NCBI RefSeq assembly: GCF_000764205.1
Contig: NZ_JQDZ01000112.1
Coordinates: 124,001-188,000, forward strand
Length of the DNA: 64,000 bases
Origin: Thalassotalea sp. ND16A
GTDB taxonomy: Bacteria > Pseudomonadota > Gammaproteobacteria > Enterobacterales > Alteromonadaceae
Direction of reading: 5' to 3'
The position numbers were made by a program, and so were the translations under genes. The notes under the pieces are model-generated. The model saw only the letters and a list, made by a program, of their open reading frames with translations, made no database searches and was not told the DNA's origin. This document shows, in pieces, positions 34,170 through 44,092 of the stretch. The first letter of the stretch is position 1, and the number at the start of each line of letters is the position of its first letter.

Positions 34170-37025
34170 TTATAGATTTTTAATGGTTTCCAGCTGTTCG
34201 CCTAAAGTTGCGATCATCGACTCGGCATCAGTCAATTTTTCTTGTTCTTTGGCAATCACCGCTGCCGGTGCCTTGCTAACAAAGTTGTCATTGCTTAATT
34301 TGCCACGAGTACGTTGTACGTCTTTATTTAGCTTTTCAATGGCTTTCGATAAACGGGCAAGCTCTGCATCTTTATCAATAAGACCGGCCATTGGAATTAA
34401 CACACTCATATCGCCAATTACCGCAGTAGCAGATACCGGACCGTTATCATCATCGCTTAATACTTCAATGCTTTCCAGTTTCGCTAACGCACTTAAAAAT
34501 GGCTTGTTGTCATTTAAACGACGAACATCATCGCTGCCTACATTTTTCAGGAAGACCGGTAGAGGCTTGCTTGGGGCGATATCCATTTCACCGCGAATGT
34601 TGCGAATAGCAACGATAAAGCTTTTTACCCATTCCAAATCATTGATCGCTTGCTCATCCAATTGGCCTTGATCAAATTGCGGGAAGCTTTGCATCATGAT
34701 GCTGGCATCTTTGATATTAGTATCCGTTAATGGGACAACACGCTGCCAGATGGTTTCCGTGATGTACGGCATAATTGGATGCATTAATCGTAATAGCGCT
34801 TCAAGCACGGTAACTAAAGTGTGTCTGGTGCCACGTTGTTGAGCGTCATTGCCTTTGAATAATACCGGTTTGGTAAGTTCCAAATACCAGTCACAGAACT
34901 GATTCCAGGTAAACTCGTATAACGCTTGAGAAGCCAGGTCGAAACGGAAAGTATCGAATGCTTCGTGTACGGTTTGCACCGTTTGCTGGAACTGGCCGAT
35001 GATCCAGCGATCAGCAAGAGACAACTCCATCTCACCGCCTGCCAGGCCACAATCATGCTCTTCGGTATTCATTAACACATAACGAGAAGCATTCCATAAT
35101 TTATTGGTAAAATTACGGTAGCCTTCCAGGCGTTTCATATCCCAGCTAATATCGCGACCCGTAGTGGCGCATGATGTTAAGGTGAAACGCAGTGCATCTG
35201 TGCCGTGGGCCTCAATGCCTTGCGGGAATTCTTTCTTGGTCAGTTTGGTAATTTTTTGTGCAAGTTTAGGTTGCATCATATTACCGGTACGCTTTTGTAA
35301 TAACTCTTCTAAGCCAATGCCGTCGATCATATCCAGTGGGTCGATTACATTGCCTTTCGATTTACTCATCTTATCGCCATTTTCATCGCGAATAAGGCCA
35401 GTTACATAAACCTTTTTAAACGGTACTTCCGGCTTGCCTTCATCATCTTTAATGAAGTGCATGGTCATCATGATCATCCGTGCTACCCAGAAGAAAATGA
35501 TGTCAAAACCGGTCACTAACACGTCGGTTGAATGGAAATTTTTCAACGCATCGGTTTTTTCTGGCCAGCCTAAGGTTGAGAAAGTCCAAAGTGCCGAAGA
35601 GAACCAGGTATCTAATACGTCGTTATCTTGTCGTAAATTAACCGACATATCCAGGTTGTGATTTGAACGCACTTCATCTTCACTGCGACCTACATACACT
35701 CGACCGGTATCATCATACCAGGCCGGAATACGATGTCCCCACCACAATTGGCGCGATACACACCAATCCTGAATGTCGCGCATCCAGGCAAAGTACATGT
35801 TTTCGTATTGTTTTGGCACAAACTCTATGTCGCCATTTTCAACCGCAGCAATCGCCGGTTTCGCCAGCGTTTCGGCGCGCACATACCATTGGTCGGTAAG
35901 TAGCGGTTCAATCACCACACCAGAACGATCGCCGTAAGGTACGGTTAATTCGTGGTCTTTAACTTCGTCCAATAACCCTAAGTCCTCAAACTTGGCGACA
36001 ATTGCCTTGCGGGCAACAAATCTGTCCATCCCGGCAAATTCTTGTGGTAAAGCCGGGCTATACGCCGTTGAGACTTCACCATTGCTGCTATAAATTTCTG
36101 CCGCAGAGAGGATCGCCGCATCATTATCAAAAATATTAATCAAAGGTAAATTATGACGTTTACCCACTTCGTTATCGTTAAAATCATGGGCTGGGGTGAT
36201 TTTTACACAACCTGTGCCTTTGTCCATGTCGGCGTGATCGTCACCCACAATTGGGATTAAGCGATTAACTAATGGCAATAAGATATTTTTGCCAATTAAA
36301 TCTTTATAGCGTGGATCTTCCGGATTAACCGCAACACCAGTATCGCCAAGCATAGTTTCCGGGCGAGTGGTGGCCACCACAATATAGTCTTTGCCATCGG
36401 CGGTTTTAACACCATCGGCAAGAGGATAACGAAAGTGCCACATATGGCCTTTCTTGTCTTTGTTTTCTACTTCTAAATCAGAAATCGCGGTGTGTAATTT
36501 CGGATCCCAGTTCACCAGGCGTTTTCCACGGTAAAGCAGATCATCTTCGAATAAACGCACAAACACTTCCTGCACCGCATTGCTCATACCATCATCCATG
36601 GTGAAACGCTCACGGCTCCAGTCGATTGAGTTACCCAAACGACGCATTTGTTTGCCAATGGTGCCACCCGATTCGGCTTTCCAATCCCAGATTTTGTCAA
36701 TGAAGGCATCGCGGCCATAATCATGGCGAGTTTTTTCTTCTTCGGCCGCAATTTTACGTTCAACTACCATTTGCGTGGCAATACCGGCGTGATCGGTACC
36801 CACTTGCCAAAGCGTATTTTTACCTTGCATGCGTTGATAGCGGATCAGTGTATCCATGATGGTTTGCTGAAAGGCATGGCCCATATGCAAACTACCGGTT
36901 ACGTTTGGTGGTGGAATGGCAATACAATAACCATCGCCAATGCCTGTTGGGCTAAAATATCCTTTCTCTTCCCAAGAAGAATAAAGGGCTTGCTCAATGA
37001 GCGAGGGATCAAATGTTTTTTCCAT
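34170..37025 (-). CDS. valS: Valyl-tRNA synthetase
   Basis: This class I tRNA synthetase of 951 residues shows [15 protein letters not shown] (HIGH-type signature) near residue 40 and KMSKSKGN near 555. The editing domain with [16 protein letters not shown] and the C-terminal coiled-coil tRNA arm ([19 protein letters not shown]) are also visible. It is the third gene of the conserved pepA-holC-valS order. Confidence 0.97.
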   Translation of the reverse strand: MEKTFDPSLIEQALYSSWEEKGYFSPTGIGDGYCIAIPPPNVTGSLHMGHAFQQTIMDTLIRYQRMQGKNTLWQVGTDHAGIATQMVVERKIAAEEEKTRHDYGRDAFIDKIWDWKAESGGTIGKQMRRLGNSIDWSRERFTMDDGMSNAVQEVFVRLFEDDLLYRGKRLVNWDPKLHTAISDLEVENKDKKGHMWHFRYPLADGVKTADGKDYIVVATTRPETMLGDTGVAVNPEDPRYKDLIGKNILLPLVNRLIPIVGDDHADMDKGTGCVKITPAHDFNDNEVGKRHNLPLINIFDNDAAILSAAEIYSSNGEVSTAYSPALPQEFAGMDRFVARKAIVAKFEDLGLLDEVKDHELTVPYGDRSGVVIEPLLTDQWYVRAETLAKPAIAAVENGDIEFVPKQYENMYFAWMRDIQDWCVSRQLWWGHRIPAWYDDTGRVYVGRSEDEVRSNHNLDMSVNLRQDNDVLDTWFSSALWTFSTLGWPEKTDALKNFHSTDVLVTGFDIIFFWVARMIMMTMHFIKDDEGKPEVPFKKVYVTGLIRDENGDKMSKSKGNVIDPLDMIDGIGLEELLQKRTGNMMQPKLAQKITKLTKKEFPQGIEAHGTDALRFTLTSCATTGRDISWDMKRLEGYRNFTNKLWNASRYVLMNTEEHDCGLAGGEMELSLADRWIIGQFQQTVQTVHEAFDTFRFDLASQALYEFTWNQFCDWYLELTKPVLFKGNDAQQRGTRHTLVTVLEALLRLMHPIMPYITETIWQRVVPLTDTNIKDASIMMQSFPQFDQGQLDEQAINDLEWVKSFIVAIRNIRGEMDIAPSKPLPVFLKNVGSDDVRRLNDNKPFLSALAKLESIEVLSDDDNGPVSATAVIGDMSVLIPMAGLIDKDAELARLSKAIEKLNKDVQRTRGKLSNDNFVSKAPAAVIAKEQEKLTDAESMIATLGEQLETIKNL

Positions 37026-37079
37026 GATATTTCAAGTCTACTTAAGGTAACTGTTCATTATTGAGGTGCAGTGAATACG

Positions 37080-37604
37080 CTATGCGGCTTTATTTGCTGG
37101 TGCAGTATTCACTGTAAAACCAAGCTGTTGATAGCTGCGATAGCGTAACCGGGCGAGTTTTTTTAACTCGTCATCAACGGGTACAAAATCAATAATTTGA
37201 GAAAATTGACTGGCGAAGCTCGGTACTTCGCCAGACAAGTTAATTAATACGTTGCGATTATTTGTTGGTGCTTGCCAGCTAATTTCAACGGGAGAGCCGC
37301 TTGCCAAACCTTCACCAGACAAATTGTGTGGCACAAAACTGTCGCTTTCAAAGCTCCACAGTAATTCATCAAGTTGGTGGGCCATTTGCTGGTCATCACA
37401 AAACATGAATACCCGCTGATTTTGTCGATAACATATTGCTGCTTTTACGCAGGCCCAATAGAGATAGTTTGACTGCAGCTGTTGCTCACTCACACTGCTC
37501 TGTGTGTGGGTGACAGCGTTAGTGTTTTTGGCGTCACTGGCATCATCGGCGTCATTTGCACCATCAGTACTAGCGTCAGTAACTAAATTAAAGAAAACCT
37601 GCAT
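37080..37604 (-). CDS. holC: DNA polymerase III chi subunit with an acidic insertion
   Basis: HolC is the chi subunit of the clamp loader and binds SSB. The C-terminal part fits the family: RVFMFCDDQQMAHQLDELLW, SFVPHNLSGEG, DFVPVDDELKKLARLRY. At 174 residues it is about 25 longer than usual. The extra is a low-complexity D/A/N/T stretch (about residues 9-40, TDASTDGANDADDASDAK) between the first strand and the first helix. This insertion is likely a disordered loop. It lies 6 bases downstream of pepA and upstream of valS. Confidence 0.85.
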   Translation of the reverse strand: MQVFFNLVTDASTDGANDADDASDAKNTNAVTHTQSSVSEQQLQSNYLYWACVKAAICYRQNQRVFMFCDDQQMAHQLDELLWSFESDSFVPHNLSGEGLASGSPVEISWQAPTNNRNVLINLSGEVPSFASQFSQIIDFVPVDDELKKLARLRYRSYQQLGFTVNTAPANKAA

Positions 37605-37610
37605 TGTTGT

Positions 37611-39116
37611 TTATTCGCCTTGCTCTTGACCACTACGGTTTAACAAGAACTGAGTTAACATGCTTACCGGCCGGCCGGTAGAGCCTTTGTTCGCGCCGCC
37701 ACGCCATGCCGTTCCGGCAATATCCAAATGCGCCCAATGATATTTCTTGGTGAATTTAGATAAGAAACAAGCGGCGGTGATAGTGCCAGCTGCTCGACCA
37801 CCTAAGTTAGTAAAATCAGCAAACGGGCTTTCCAATTGATCTTGGTAATCGTCCCATAAAGGCAGGCGCCAGGCTCGGTCACCACTTTGCTCGGAAGCAT
37901 TGAGTAATTCATGGGCAAGTGGGTTATGCGTACTTAGCAGACCGGTAGCGTGAGCGCCTAAGGCAATAACACAGGCACCGGTTAATGTTGCTACATCGAC
38001 TACCAATTCAGGATCAAAGCGCTCGACATAAGTGAGCGCATCACATAATACTAAACGGCCTTCAGCATCGGTATTTAACACTTCTACTGTTTGCCCTGAC
38101 ATTGTCGTTAAAATGTCGCCAGGACGATAGGCATTGGCATCAGGCATGTTTTCACAACCTACCAACACACCGATAACATTGATTGGTAAATCTAACTGAG
38201 CTAAAGAGTTCATTGCCCCTAAAACACCTGCGGCACCACCCATGTCATATTTCATTTCATCCATGGCTTCGCCGGGTTTTAATGAAATACCACCGGAATC
38301 AAAGGTTAAACCTTTGCCCACCAAAACTACCGGTTTTGAATCGTCACCGGCACCGTTATAGGTGATCACACTCATCAGCGATTCATTCACACTACCACGG
38401 CCAACGGCAAGGTATGAGCCCATAGCCAACTCTTCCATTTCGGCTTCGTTAACTATGTGGGTACTGACTTTGTCGTAATCTGTGGCTAACTGATTCGCTT
38501 GCTCGGCAAGGTATGCCGGGTTACAAATATTTGGCGGCAGGTTGGCAACGTCTTTACATACGTTGATGCCGGCAGCTATGCTCAAACCGTGGTTAATGGC
38601 ACGTTCGCCAAGAGGCAACTCACGACGAGTAGGGACATTAAATACAATTTTACGCAACGGCCTACGCGGCTCTTCTTTGCGAGTTTTTAAGCTATTAAAG
38701 CTGTATAAACAATCTTGTGTCGCTTCTACGGCTTGACGAACTTTCCAATAGGTATCACGACCTTTGACGTGCAGCTCAGACAAGAAACAAACCGCTTCCA
38801 TTGAGCCGGTTTCGTTCAGGGTATTAATGGTTTTGCTGATAATCTGACGATATTGACGCTCATCTAATTCTCGTTCTTTGCCACAGCCGACTAATAATAC
38901 GCGTTCACTGAGGATGTTGGGTACTTGATGCAATAATAACATCTGCCCAGATTTTCCTTCTAAATCACCGCGACGTAACAGGTTAGAAATATAGCCGCCA
39001 CTGATCTCATCAAGTTGCTCAGCTACAGCTGATAAACGACGTGGCTCATAAACACCAACTACGATGCAGGCACTGCGTTGTTTTTCTGGACTGCCACTTT
39101 TTACACTGAACTCCAT
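37611..39116 (-). CDS. pepA: Leucyl aminopeptidase
   Basis: This M17 cytosol aminopeptidase has 501 residues. The catalytic core contains [31 protein letters not shown] and the signature [10 protein letters not shown], with the metal-binding Asp and Glu. The family also includes a DNA-binding regulator role (XerA/PepA) in some relatives. It begins the pepA-holC-valS operon and is divergent from lptF, the usual gammaproteobacterial arrangement. Confidence 0.95.
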   Translation of the reverse strand: MEFSVKSGSPEKQRSACIVVGVYEPRRLSAVAEQLDEISGGYISNLLRRGDLEGKSGQMLLLHQVPNILSERVLLVGCGKERELDERQYRQIISKTINTLNETGSMEAVCFLSELHVKGRDTYWKVRQAVEATQDCLYSFNSLKTRKEEPRRPLRKIVFNVPTRRELPLGERAINHGLSIAAGINVCKDVANLPPNICNPAYLAEQANQLATDYDKVSTHIVNEAEMEELAMGSYLAVGRGSVNESLMSVITYNGAGDDSKPVVLVGKGLTFDSGGISLKPGEAMDEMKYDMGGAAGVLGAMNSLAQLDLPINVIGVLVGCENMPDANAYRPGDILTTMSGQTVEVLNTDAEGRLVLCDALTYVERFDPELVVDVATLTGACVIALGAHATGLLSTHNPLAHELLNASEQSGDRAWRLPLWDDYQDQLESPFADFTNLGGRAAGTITAACFLSKFTKKYHWAHLDIAGTAWRGGANKGSTGRPVSMLTQFLLNRSGQEQGE

Positions 39117-39388
39117 GAATACTCCTATTTAATGCTTAATTACTTGTTTTTGACTTAATTTATTCGTTTCAACTTGCTAAAATCGACCGTTAACAGATAG
39201 ACTTAATAAGGTCTTCAGTTTTGTTTCTGTTACTATAATACCTTGTAGTATAGCCAGATTCAGCAGTGTTGCCTTGATGTTGTGGCAAAGTTGAAACACA
39301 AAGCAAAATTAAGTTATATATAAAAACGGTAAGTTTACTCAAAAATTGGCCAGTTGTCAGAAAAAACTAAGTTTTTTGGATTAAATCA
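39117..39388. promoter_or_regulatory. Divergent pepA/lptF promoter region
   Basis: This 272-bp AT-rich gap must hold promoters for the pepA and lptFG operons. I see no palindrome, repeat or gene in it. Confidence 0.4.
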
Positions 39389-40498
39389 GTGATTATTTTT
39401 CGATATTTGTTAAATGAAGTTGGCAGAACGCAACTAGGTGTTTTCTTAGTGCTAATGACCATATTTATTAGTCAAAAATTTGTCCGCATCTTAGGCGATG
39501 CATCCGATGGTGATATCCCCGGGCAGATGGTGTTAACCTTCATGGGCTTAACCATTCCCCATCTTATGGGGGTGATGTTACCGCTTAGCCTGTATTTAGG
39601 TATTTTACTCGCCTATGGCCGGGTGTATGCGGAAAATGAAATGTCGGTGCTACACGCCTGTGGGGTCAGTGAATGGTATGTGGTACGAGTGACTATGGTT
39701 GCCGCAGTGATCACTGCCATTATCACCGGTGCGTTCACTTTGTACCTTGCACCACTCGCCACAGAAACGGAATATCAGGTAAAAGAGCAACTTTCAAAAG
39801 ACGTCGGCTTGTCGGCATTAGCCGCTGGCCGCTTTCAAAAAACCAGCAATGATGAAGCCGTGGTGTTTATTCAAAACATTAGCGATGACAACCAATTAGA
39901 AAAAGTATTTGTCGCCCAGTTACCCAAAGATGACAGTGGTAAGCAGGATTTAGTGAATGTGATTTATGCGCAAAAGGGCAAGGTAATTGAAGACGATAAA
40001 GGCGCACAACGGTTAGTGCTGGAAATGGGGAGTCGTTACGAAAAGAATAACCTCAATGATGAATTTCAAACTCTGTCTTTTGCCAGTTATGAAATGCAGA
40101 TCAAAGAGCAAAAAGTGGCAGAGCGGCGCCGCAAATTAACGGCGATTCCAACCTTGCAATTAATGCAGGACCCATCTCATGAGGCCGCGGCTGAAGTGCA
40201 ATGGCGCATGGCATTTCCAATACTGGTGTTAGTGTTAACCTTAATCGCGGTGCCGCTAAGTGTCGTCAACCCTCGTCAGGGTAAGTTTGCCAAAATGTTT
40301 CCGGCGTTATTGATGTTTTTAGTGTATTACCTATTGCTTACCAGCGCGCGTTCGGCCATGGATGATGGCAAAATTGCCCCACAAGTTGGCTTATGGCCAA
40401 TTCATTTAACCGCGCTATTTTTAGGTTGGAGTTTATTACTGAAAAGTCGTGGCAGCGGCAAAAAATTGAAAGCCAAATTTGGCAGGAGCAAAAGCTAA
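39389..40498 (+). CDS. lptF: LPS export permease LptF
   Basis: This inner-membrane subunit of the LptB2FG transporter extracts LPS for export. The 369 residues have the LptF layout: three helices at each end and a periplasmic jellyroll between (about residues 120-270). VRILGDASDGDIPGQMVL and VPLSVVNPRQGKFAKMFPALLMFLVYY are family signatures. The start is GTG at 39389, matching the N-terminal IIFRYL of relatives. Its TAA overlaps the lptG ATG by one base. Confidence 0.95.
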   Translation: MIIFRYLLNEVGRTQLGVFLVLMTIFISQKFVRILGDASDGDIPGQMVLTFMGLTIPHLMGVMLPLSLYLGILLAYGRVYAENEMSVLHACGVSEWYVVRVTMVAAVITAIITGAFTLYLAPLATETEYQVKEQLSKDVGLSALAAGRFQKTSNDEAVVFIQNISDDNQLEKVFVAQLPKDDSGKQDLVNVIYAQKGKVIEDDKGAQRLVLEMGSRYEKNNLNDEFQTLSFASYEMQIKEQKVAERRRKLTAIPTLQLMQDPSHEAAAEVQWRMAFPILVLVLTLIAVPLSVVNPRQGKFAKMFPALLMFLVYYLLLTSARSAMDDGKIAPQVGLWPIHLTALFLGWSLLLKSRGSGKKLKAKFGRSKS

Positions 40499-41562
40499 TG
40501 CGGCTATTAGATGTTTACATTGGCCGAATTATTGCCACTACCACCTTTTTAACCTTAGCGGTGTTAGTCAGCATTAGTGGCATTATTAAGTTTGTTGAAC
40601 AAATGCGTGCCATTGGTCGCGGCAATTACGATTTACTAGATGCGGCGTTATTTGCCTTTTACTCAATCCCGAGAGATATCGAAATATTCTTCCCGATGGC
40701 GGCTCTGGTAGGCGGCTTAATTGGCCTGGGCATGCTGGCCAATAATAGCGAGTTGGTGGTAATGCAAGCTGCGGGTTTATCAAAATTACAAATCGTTAAA
40801 TCGGTAATGAAAACCGCGGCGATTTTAATTGTGATGAGTATGGCTATTGGTGAATGGCTGGCACCACAAGGGGAGGCGACCGCCAGAGAAATACGAGCAC
40901 AGGCCATATCTGAGGGCAGTCTAATTTCGGCAAAAAATGGCGTATGGGCCAAAGACGGCGAACTTATTGTGCACATTACCGAGGTTGCCGATACCGGCAC
41001 ATTAAAGGGCATTTCTTTATATAAATTTGATGATAGTTTAAAAATGCAACGCTGGTTAACGGCAGGCAGTGCGATTTGGTCGGGAAATAACTGGCTATTG
41101 CAAAACATTAAAATATCAGAATTTAGTGAGCAAAAAATCAATAGTGAAACATTGCCAAGCCAAGAGTGGCAATCAACCTTAACCCCGGAAAAACTTGGTG
41201 TGGTGACGGTAAAACCAGAGTCACTGTCGGTTCAGGGGTTGCTCAGCTATTTAGATTATTTAAAAGAGAATCAGCAAGATACCAGCCGCTACCAGTTGGC
41301 ATTCTGGCGTAAGATTATGCAACCCATTACCGTTGCGGTAATGTTACTCGTTGCCTTGTCATTTATCTTCGGGCCATTACGGTCAGTGTCAATGGGCGCA
41401 AGAATAATGATGGGCATAGGCACCGGCATTACTTATGATTTCGTCAATCGCATGTTTGGTTCTATCAGTTTAACCTTTCAGGTGCCGCCATTTATCGGTG
41501 CGGTATTGCCAAGTTTACTGTTCGTCATGGTGGCAGTTTATTTTTTACGCAGAAAGGCGTAA
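40498..41562 (+). CDS. lptG: LPS export permease LptG
   Basis: This is the partner of LptF in LPS transport, 354 residues. RLLDVYIGRIIATTTFLTLAVL opens the protein; LGMLANNSELVVMQAAGLSK is the coupling-helix region and FIFGPLRSVSMGARIMMGIGTGI the conserved C-terminal helix block. The ATG overlaps the lptF stop (TAATG) and AGGAG lies 8 bases upstream, indicating translational coupling. Confidence 0.95.
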   Translation: MRLLDVYIGRIIATTTFLTLAVLVSISGIIKFVEQMRAIGRGNYDLLDAALFAFYSIPRDIEIFFPMAALVGGLIGLGMLANNSELVVMQAAGLSKLQIVKSVMKTAAILIVMSMAIGEWLAPQGEATAREIRAQAISEGSLISAKNGVWAKDGELIVHITEVADTGTLKGISLYKFDDSLKMQRWLTAGSAIWSGNNWLLQNIKISEFSEQKINSETLPSQEWQSTLTPEKLGVVTVKPESLSVQGLLSYLDYLKENQQDTSRYQLAFWRKIMQPITVAVMLLVALSFIFGPLRSVSMGARIMMGIGTGITYDFVNRMFGSISLTFQVPPFIGAVLPSLLFVMVAVYFLRRKA

Positions 41563-41582
41563 TTAAAGAAAACTTTTCTTTA

Positions 41583-41717
41583 AAAAATAGCGCCGTCATC
41601 CCGTTATGTTTTTGAACGGGATCTCCCTGAGCGTGCAGTGGAACTATCGTTTAAAGCTTCTTTATAACCGAAATGATATCCCATCCAAAAGCATGATGGG
41701 AAGACGGTGCTATTTTT
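41583..41717. repeat. Cloverleaf-like palindromic element between lptG and the RDD gene
   Basis: Outer arms of 20 bases (41583-41602 and 41698-41717) are inverted copies at 18 of 20 positions. Inside lie two smaller hairpins: ATCCCGTT/AACGGGAT (41598-41605, 41615-41622) and TCCCATC/GATGGGA (41679-41685, 41695-41701). The 135-bp unit could fold into a three-way junction and, with A-run and T-run at its ends, act as a two-way terminator. It resembles a REP- or MITE-type element. Confidence 0.75.
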
Positions 41718-41739
41718 CGAGGTGTGTACGATGGCAACG

Positions 41740-42240
41740 CTATTTTAATCTCGCTCTGCTAGCATCGAGGGTTAGCACGATAACTTCGGTCTTGGTTAAT
41801 CGGTCTTGCAAAGACAGTTTGTTTTTACGATCAACAATTACGGTTAAATTGCCCAAGCCAAGTAAAGTAAATAACAAGCGTTTAATTGCCGTGGTTTTCG
41901 AAATCAAACTGCCATCTTGATTTTGCACTTTTAAGCGCCAGGCGCGCATGCCAATGGTTTGCCCCTTTTTACTCCAGAAAAAAATGAAGAAAAAACTGAC
42001 CCAGGCCAAATTCCAGGCATGATAAGCGTAATAGTAGATGGTGTCGGTCTGATGCCAGTCAATTTCAAACTCAGCTCTGACAATGGCAATCACGTTGAGG
42101 TGATCCAGGTATATTAAAATACCAATGCCGAGATACCCGGCGACCATAAATATTGCCAATACCATTAACGCATCGTAAACGTATGAGCCTAAACGGCGGC
42201 GAAAGCCAGCGCGCGGGAATGTTTCACTAGAGTGTGGCAA
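41740..42240 (-). CDS. RDD-family membrane protein
   Basis: This 166-residue inner-membrane protein has the RDD family layout: an RRLGSYVYDALMVLAIF first helix with the conserved Arg and Asp, a second helix (GIGILIYL), and WVSFFFIFFWSKKGQTIGMRAWRLKVQ before the third. The role of the family is poorly defined (ion transport or membrane quality control has been proposed for some). It converges on lptG across the palindromic element and is monocistronic. Confidence 0.85.
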   Translation of the reverse strand: MPHSSETFPRAGFRRRLGSYVYDALMVLAIFMVAGYLGIGILIYLDHLNVIAIVRAEFEIDWHQTDTIYYYAYHAWNLAWVSFFFIFFWSKKGQTIGMRAWRLKVQNQDGSLISKTTAIKRLLFTLLGLGNLTVIVDRKNKLSLQDRLTKTEVIVLTLDASRARLK

Positions 42241-42381
42241 GGTGTTAAATCCATAATCAAATAAGTGGCGCTGAGTGTAACATTTGCCGAAAAAAAGAAA
42301 CAGTCGTAGCTATACTGATTATTGTCATATGTTCGACGCTGAATTTAATCTTTAACTGTAAATTTTTTTCATTGAGGTGCT

Positions 42382-42999
42382 ATGTTCTACCTGACAAGGC
42401 TAATCAGTATCGTGTTGGTAACTGGCCTGGCGAGTTTTACTTTGCCTGTTTGTTCTCAACCCTTAGAGCCAGTTACCCGCTTATCTGTTGGCATCGAACG
42501 GCAGGTTTCGCTAGCACAAAGTATTCGGTTGGATGGCTTGGCACTTAATGCTAAAAAATCCTTCGCCAATTCCTGGTTGTTAACCGCACAATTGTTATTT
42601 TTACAAGAACAAGTCGGTGAAAGTGACTTTACCTATCAAGAACAGCAATTGTTACTGGCTTATCGGCTGGCTCAAAATGAGTTTTTAGAATGGTCGTTGT
42701 ACGCGGGGATTGTCAGAGAAGAGTTAGAACAGGAAGCGAACCTTTTTAGCAGTAAAAACAGTGAAACTGGTTATCTTGTCGCGCTAAATGCGAATTACCA
42801 ATTTTCATTTAATCATGGTCTTGATCTGACGATAGAAACGGCAGAGCTTTATGATAACAATCGCTACTTTATCAACAGTCGATATGGTTACCGTTTTGAT
42901 CATAACTGGCAAATCGGTGCGAGTGTTGTTTTTGCCTATAACGATAAATTTGATCACGACGCTAATGAATACCGAATATCGATGAGCTATCTGTTTTAG
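42382..42999 (+). CDS. Exported beta-barrel-like protein, unknown
   Basis: This 205-residue protein has a signal peptide (FYLTRLISIVLVTGLASFTLPVCS). The mature part alternates hydrophobic and polar residues (LTAQLLFLQEQVG, LLLAYRLAQNEFLEWSLYAGIV, YRFDHNWQIGASVVFAY) and ends with SMSYLF, a terminal Phe as in outer-membrane barrels. About eight strands could fit. I recognise no named family. It has no operon partner; the next gene converges. Confidence 0.65.
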   Translation: MFYLTRLISIVLVTGLASFTLPVCSQPLEPVTRLSVGIERQVSLAQSIRLDGLALNAKKSFANSWLLTAQLLFLQEQVGESDFTYQEQQLLLAYRLAQNEFLEWSLYAGIVREELEQEANLFSSKNSETGYLVALNANYQFSFNHGLDLTIETAELYDNNRYFINSRYGYRFDHNWQIGASVVFAYNDKFDHDANEYRISMSYLF

Positions 43000-43011
43000 C
43001 GTTAACTCTGG

Positions 43012-43971
43012 TTATTGCAATGGCAATTGGAACATCACCACCAATGACGTATGAGTCACCGGTATTAACCAAATATTTGTTGAGGTAATGAACATGGCAA
43101 TACCACCATATTCTTGAGCCGCGTAAAGCGAGTTTTTAGCACATGCAATCGCTCTTAATTTTTGTCCACCGGCGCCGCTGATCAAATATGTTGGGCCGGC
43201 TTTGTTTTGCAGAATTTCTAAGCTGTGTTCATGGCCTGATAAATACAAAGGTACCTGATAAAACGTCAGTAAATCGAGAAAACTGGCTTTTAACGGCAAA
43301 GTATCGCCATGACTGCCATTAGAAAAAACCGGGTGATGACCAAACACGATATTGATATGTTGCCGATGTTGCGCCAGTTGTTGCTCGAGCCAGGCTAATT
43401 GCTCTAGCTGATTGGCATTATGGGTAAATGGAGTGGTGTCGGTAGCAATCAGGTTCAGCGGCCAACTCAGCTCGTTTTTATGCAATCGATGCAAAAAATA
43501 TCGGCCGGGATAATTCAACAATGGCGACCGGGCGGCAAAGTCTTGCAGTGCGGCAATACTGCCTTCGTGATCATGATTTCCTGCAACCAGATACCAGGGA
43601 ATATTATCAACAGCCAGATTGTCGTAGATGCCATGAAATTTATCATCGACATTAGCCTCCGATGCGCGGTCAATACCAGAGGGATAAAAAATATCGCCAC
43701 TGTGAATGATGGCATCCAGTGGGTATTGCAGATGGTATTTTTCCAAAATTTCAGCACTGAATACTTGATTGCTATCGCCGGTACCGGTATCGCCAATGAG
43801 ATAAAGGTGGTAACCATTTTGCAGGAAAATAGTTTGATCAAAGGGGATTGCCTGGTTGGAACATACGCCGGTAACTTTATCTTGGCTGTTACTACTGCTT
43901 TCACCATCGCAACCATGGATGGAAATGGCCAAGCCGAATAGCAATATTAAGATAAATCGCCTAACAATCAT
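43012..43971 (-). CDS. Purple-acid-phosphatase-like metallophosphoesterase lipoprotein
   Basis: This 319-residue exported phosphatase has a signal peptide ending IHGC (lipobox Cys21), so it is likely membrane-anchored in the periplasm. The metallophosphoesterase motifs appear as in the purple acid phosphatase (ACP5) group: IGDTG, HSGDIFYPSG (GDxxY with the chromophore tyrosine), AGNHDHEG, FGHHPVFSNG and SGHEHSLE. Such enzymes hydrolyse phosphate esters, often for phosphate scavenging. It is monocistronic and convergent with the preceding gene. Confidence 0.8.
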   Translation of the reverse strand: MIVRRFILILLFGLAISIHGCDGESSSNSQDKVTGVCSNQAIPFDQTIFLQNGYHLYLIGDTGTGDSNQVFSAEILEKYHLQYPLDAIIHSGDIFYPSGIDRASEANVDDKFHGIYDNLAVDNIPWYLVAGNHDHEGSIAALQDFAARSPLLNYPGRYFLHRLHKNELSWPLNLIATDTTPFTHNANQLEQLAWLEQQLAQHRQHINIVFGHHPVFSNGSHGDTLPLKASFLDLLTFYQVPLYLSGHEHSLEILQNKAGPTYLISGAGGQKLRAIACAKNSLYAAQEYGGIAMFITSTNIWLIPVTHTSLVVMFQLPLQ

Positions 43972-44000
43972 TTGCCGATACCTGACAGAAAGAAACTATG

Positions 44001-44077
44001 ATCTAACCTGAGCTCAAGCTCAGGTCATTATTAAGTGTAGCTGCTTCTCTGTCGGGTATGCCGAGTTCAGGTTAGAT
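44001..44077. repeat. Inverted-repeat element with AACCTGAACTC ends, copy 1
   Basis: ATCTAACCTGAGCTC (44001-44015) and GAGTTCAGGTTAGAT (44063-44077) are 15-base inverted ends with one mismatch. The interior has a GTAGCTGCTTCT-GTCGGGTATGCC segment. Related ends occur at 57629-57672 and 59217-59264. Confidence 0.65.
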
Positions 44078-44092
44078 AGTTTTCAGCTAACG

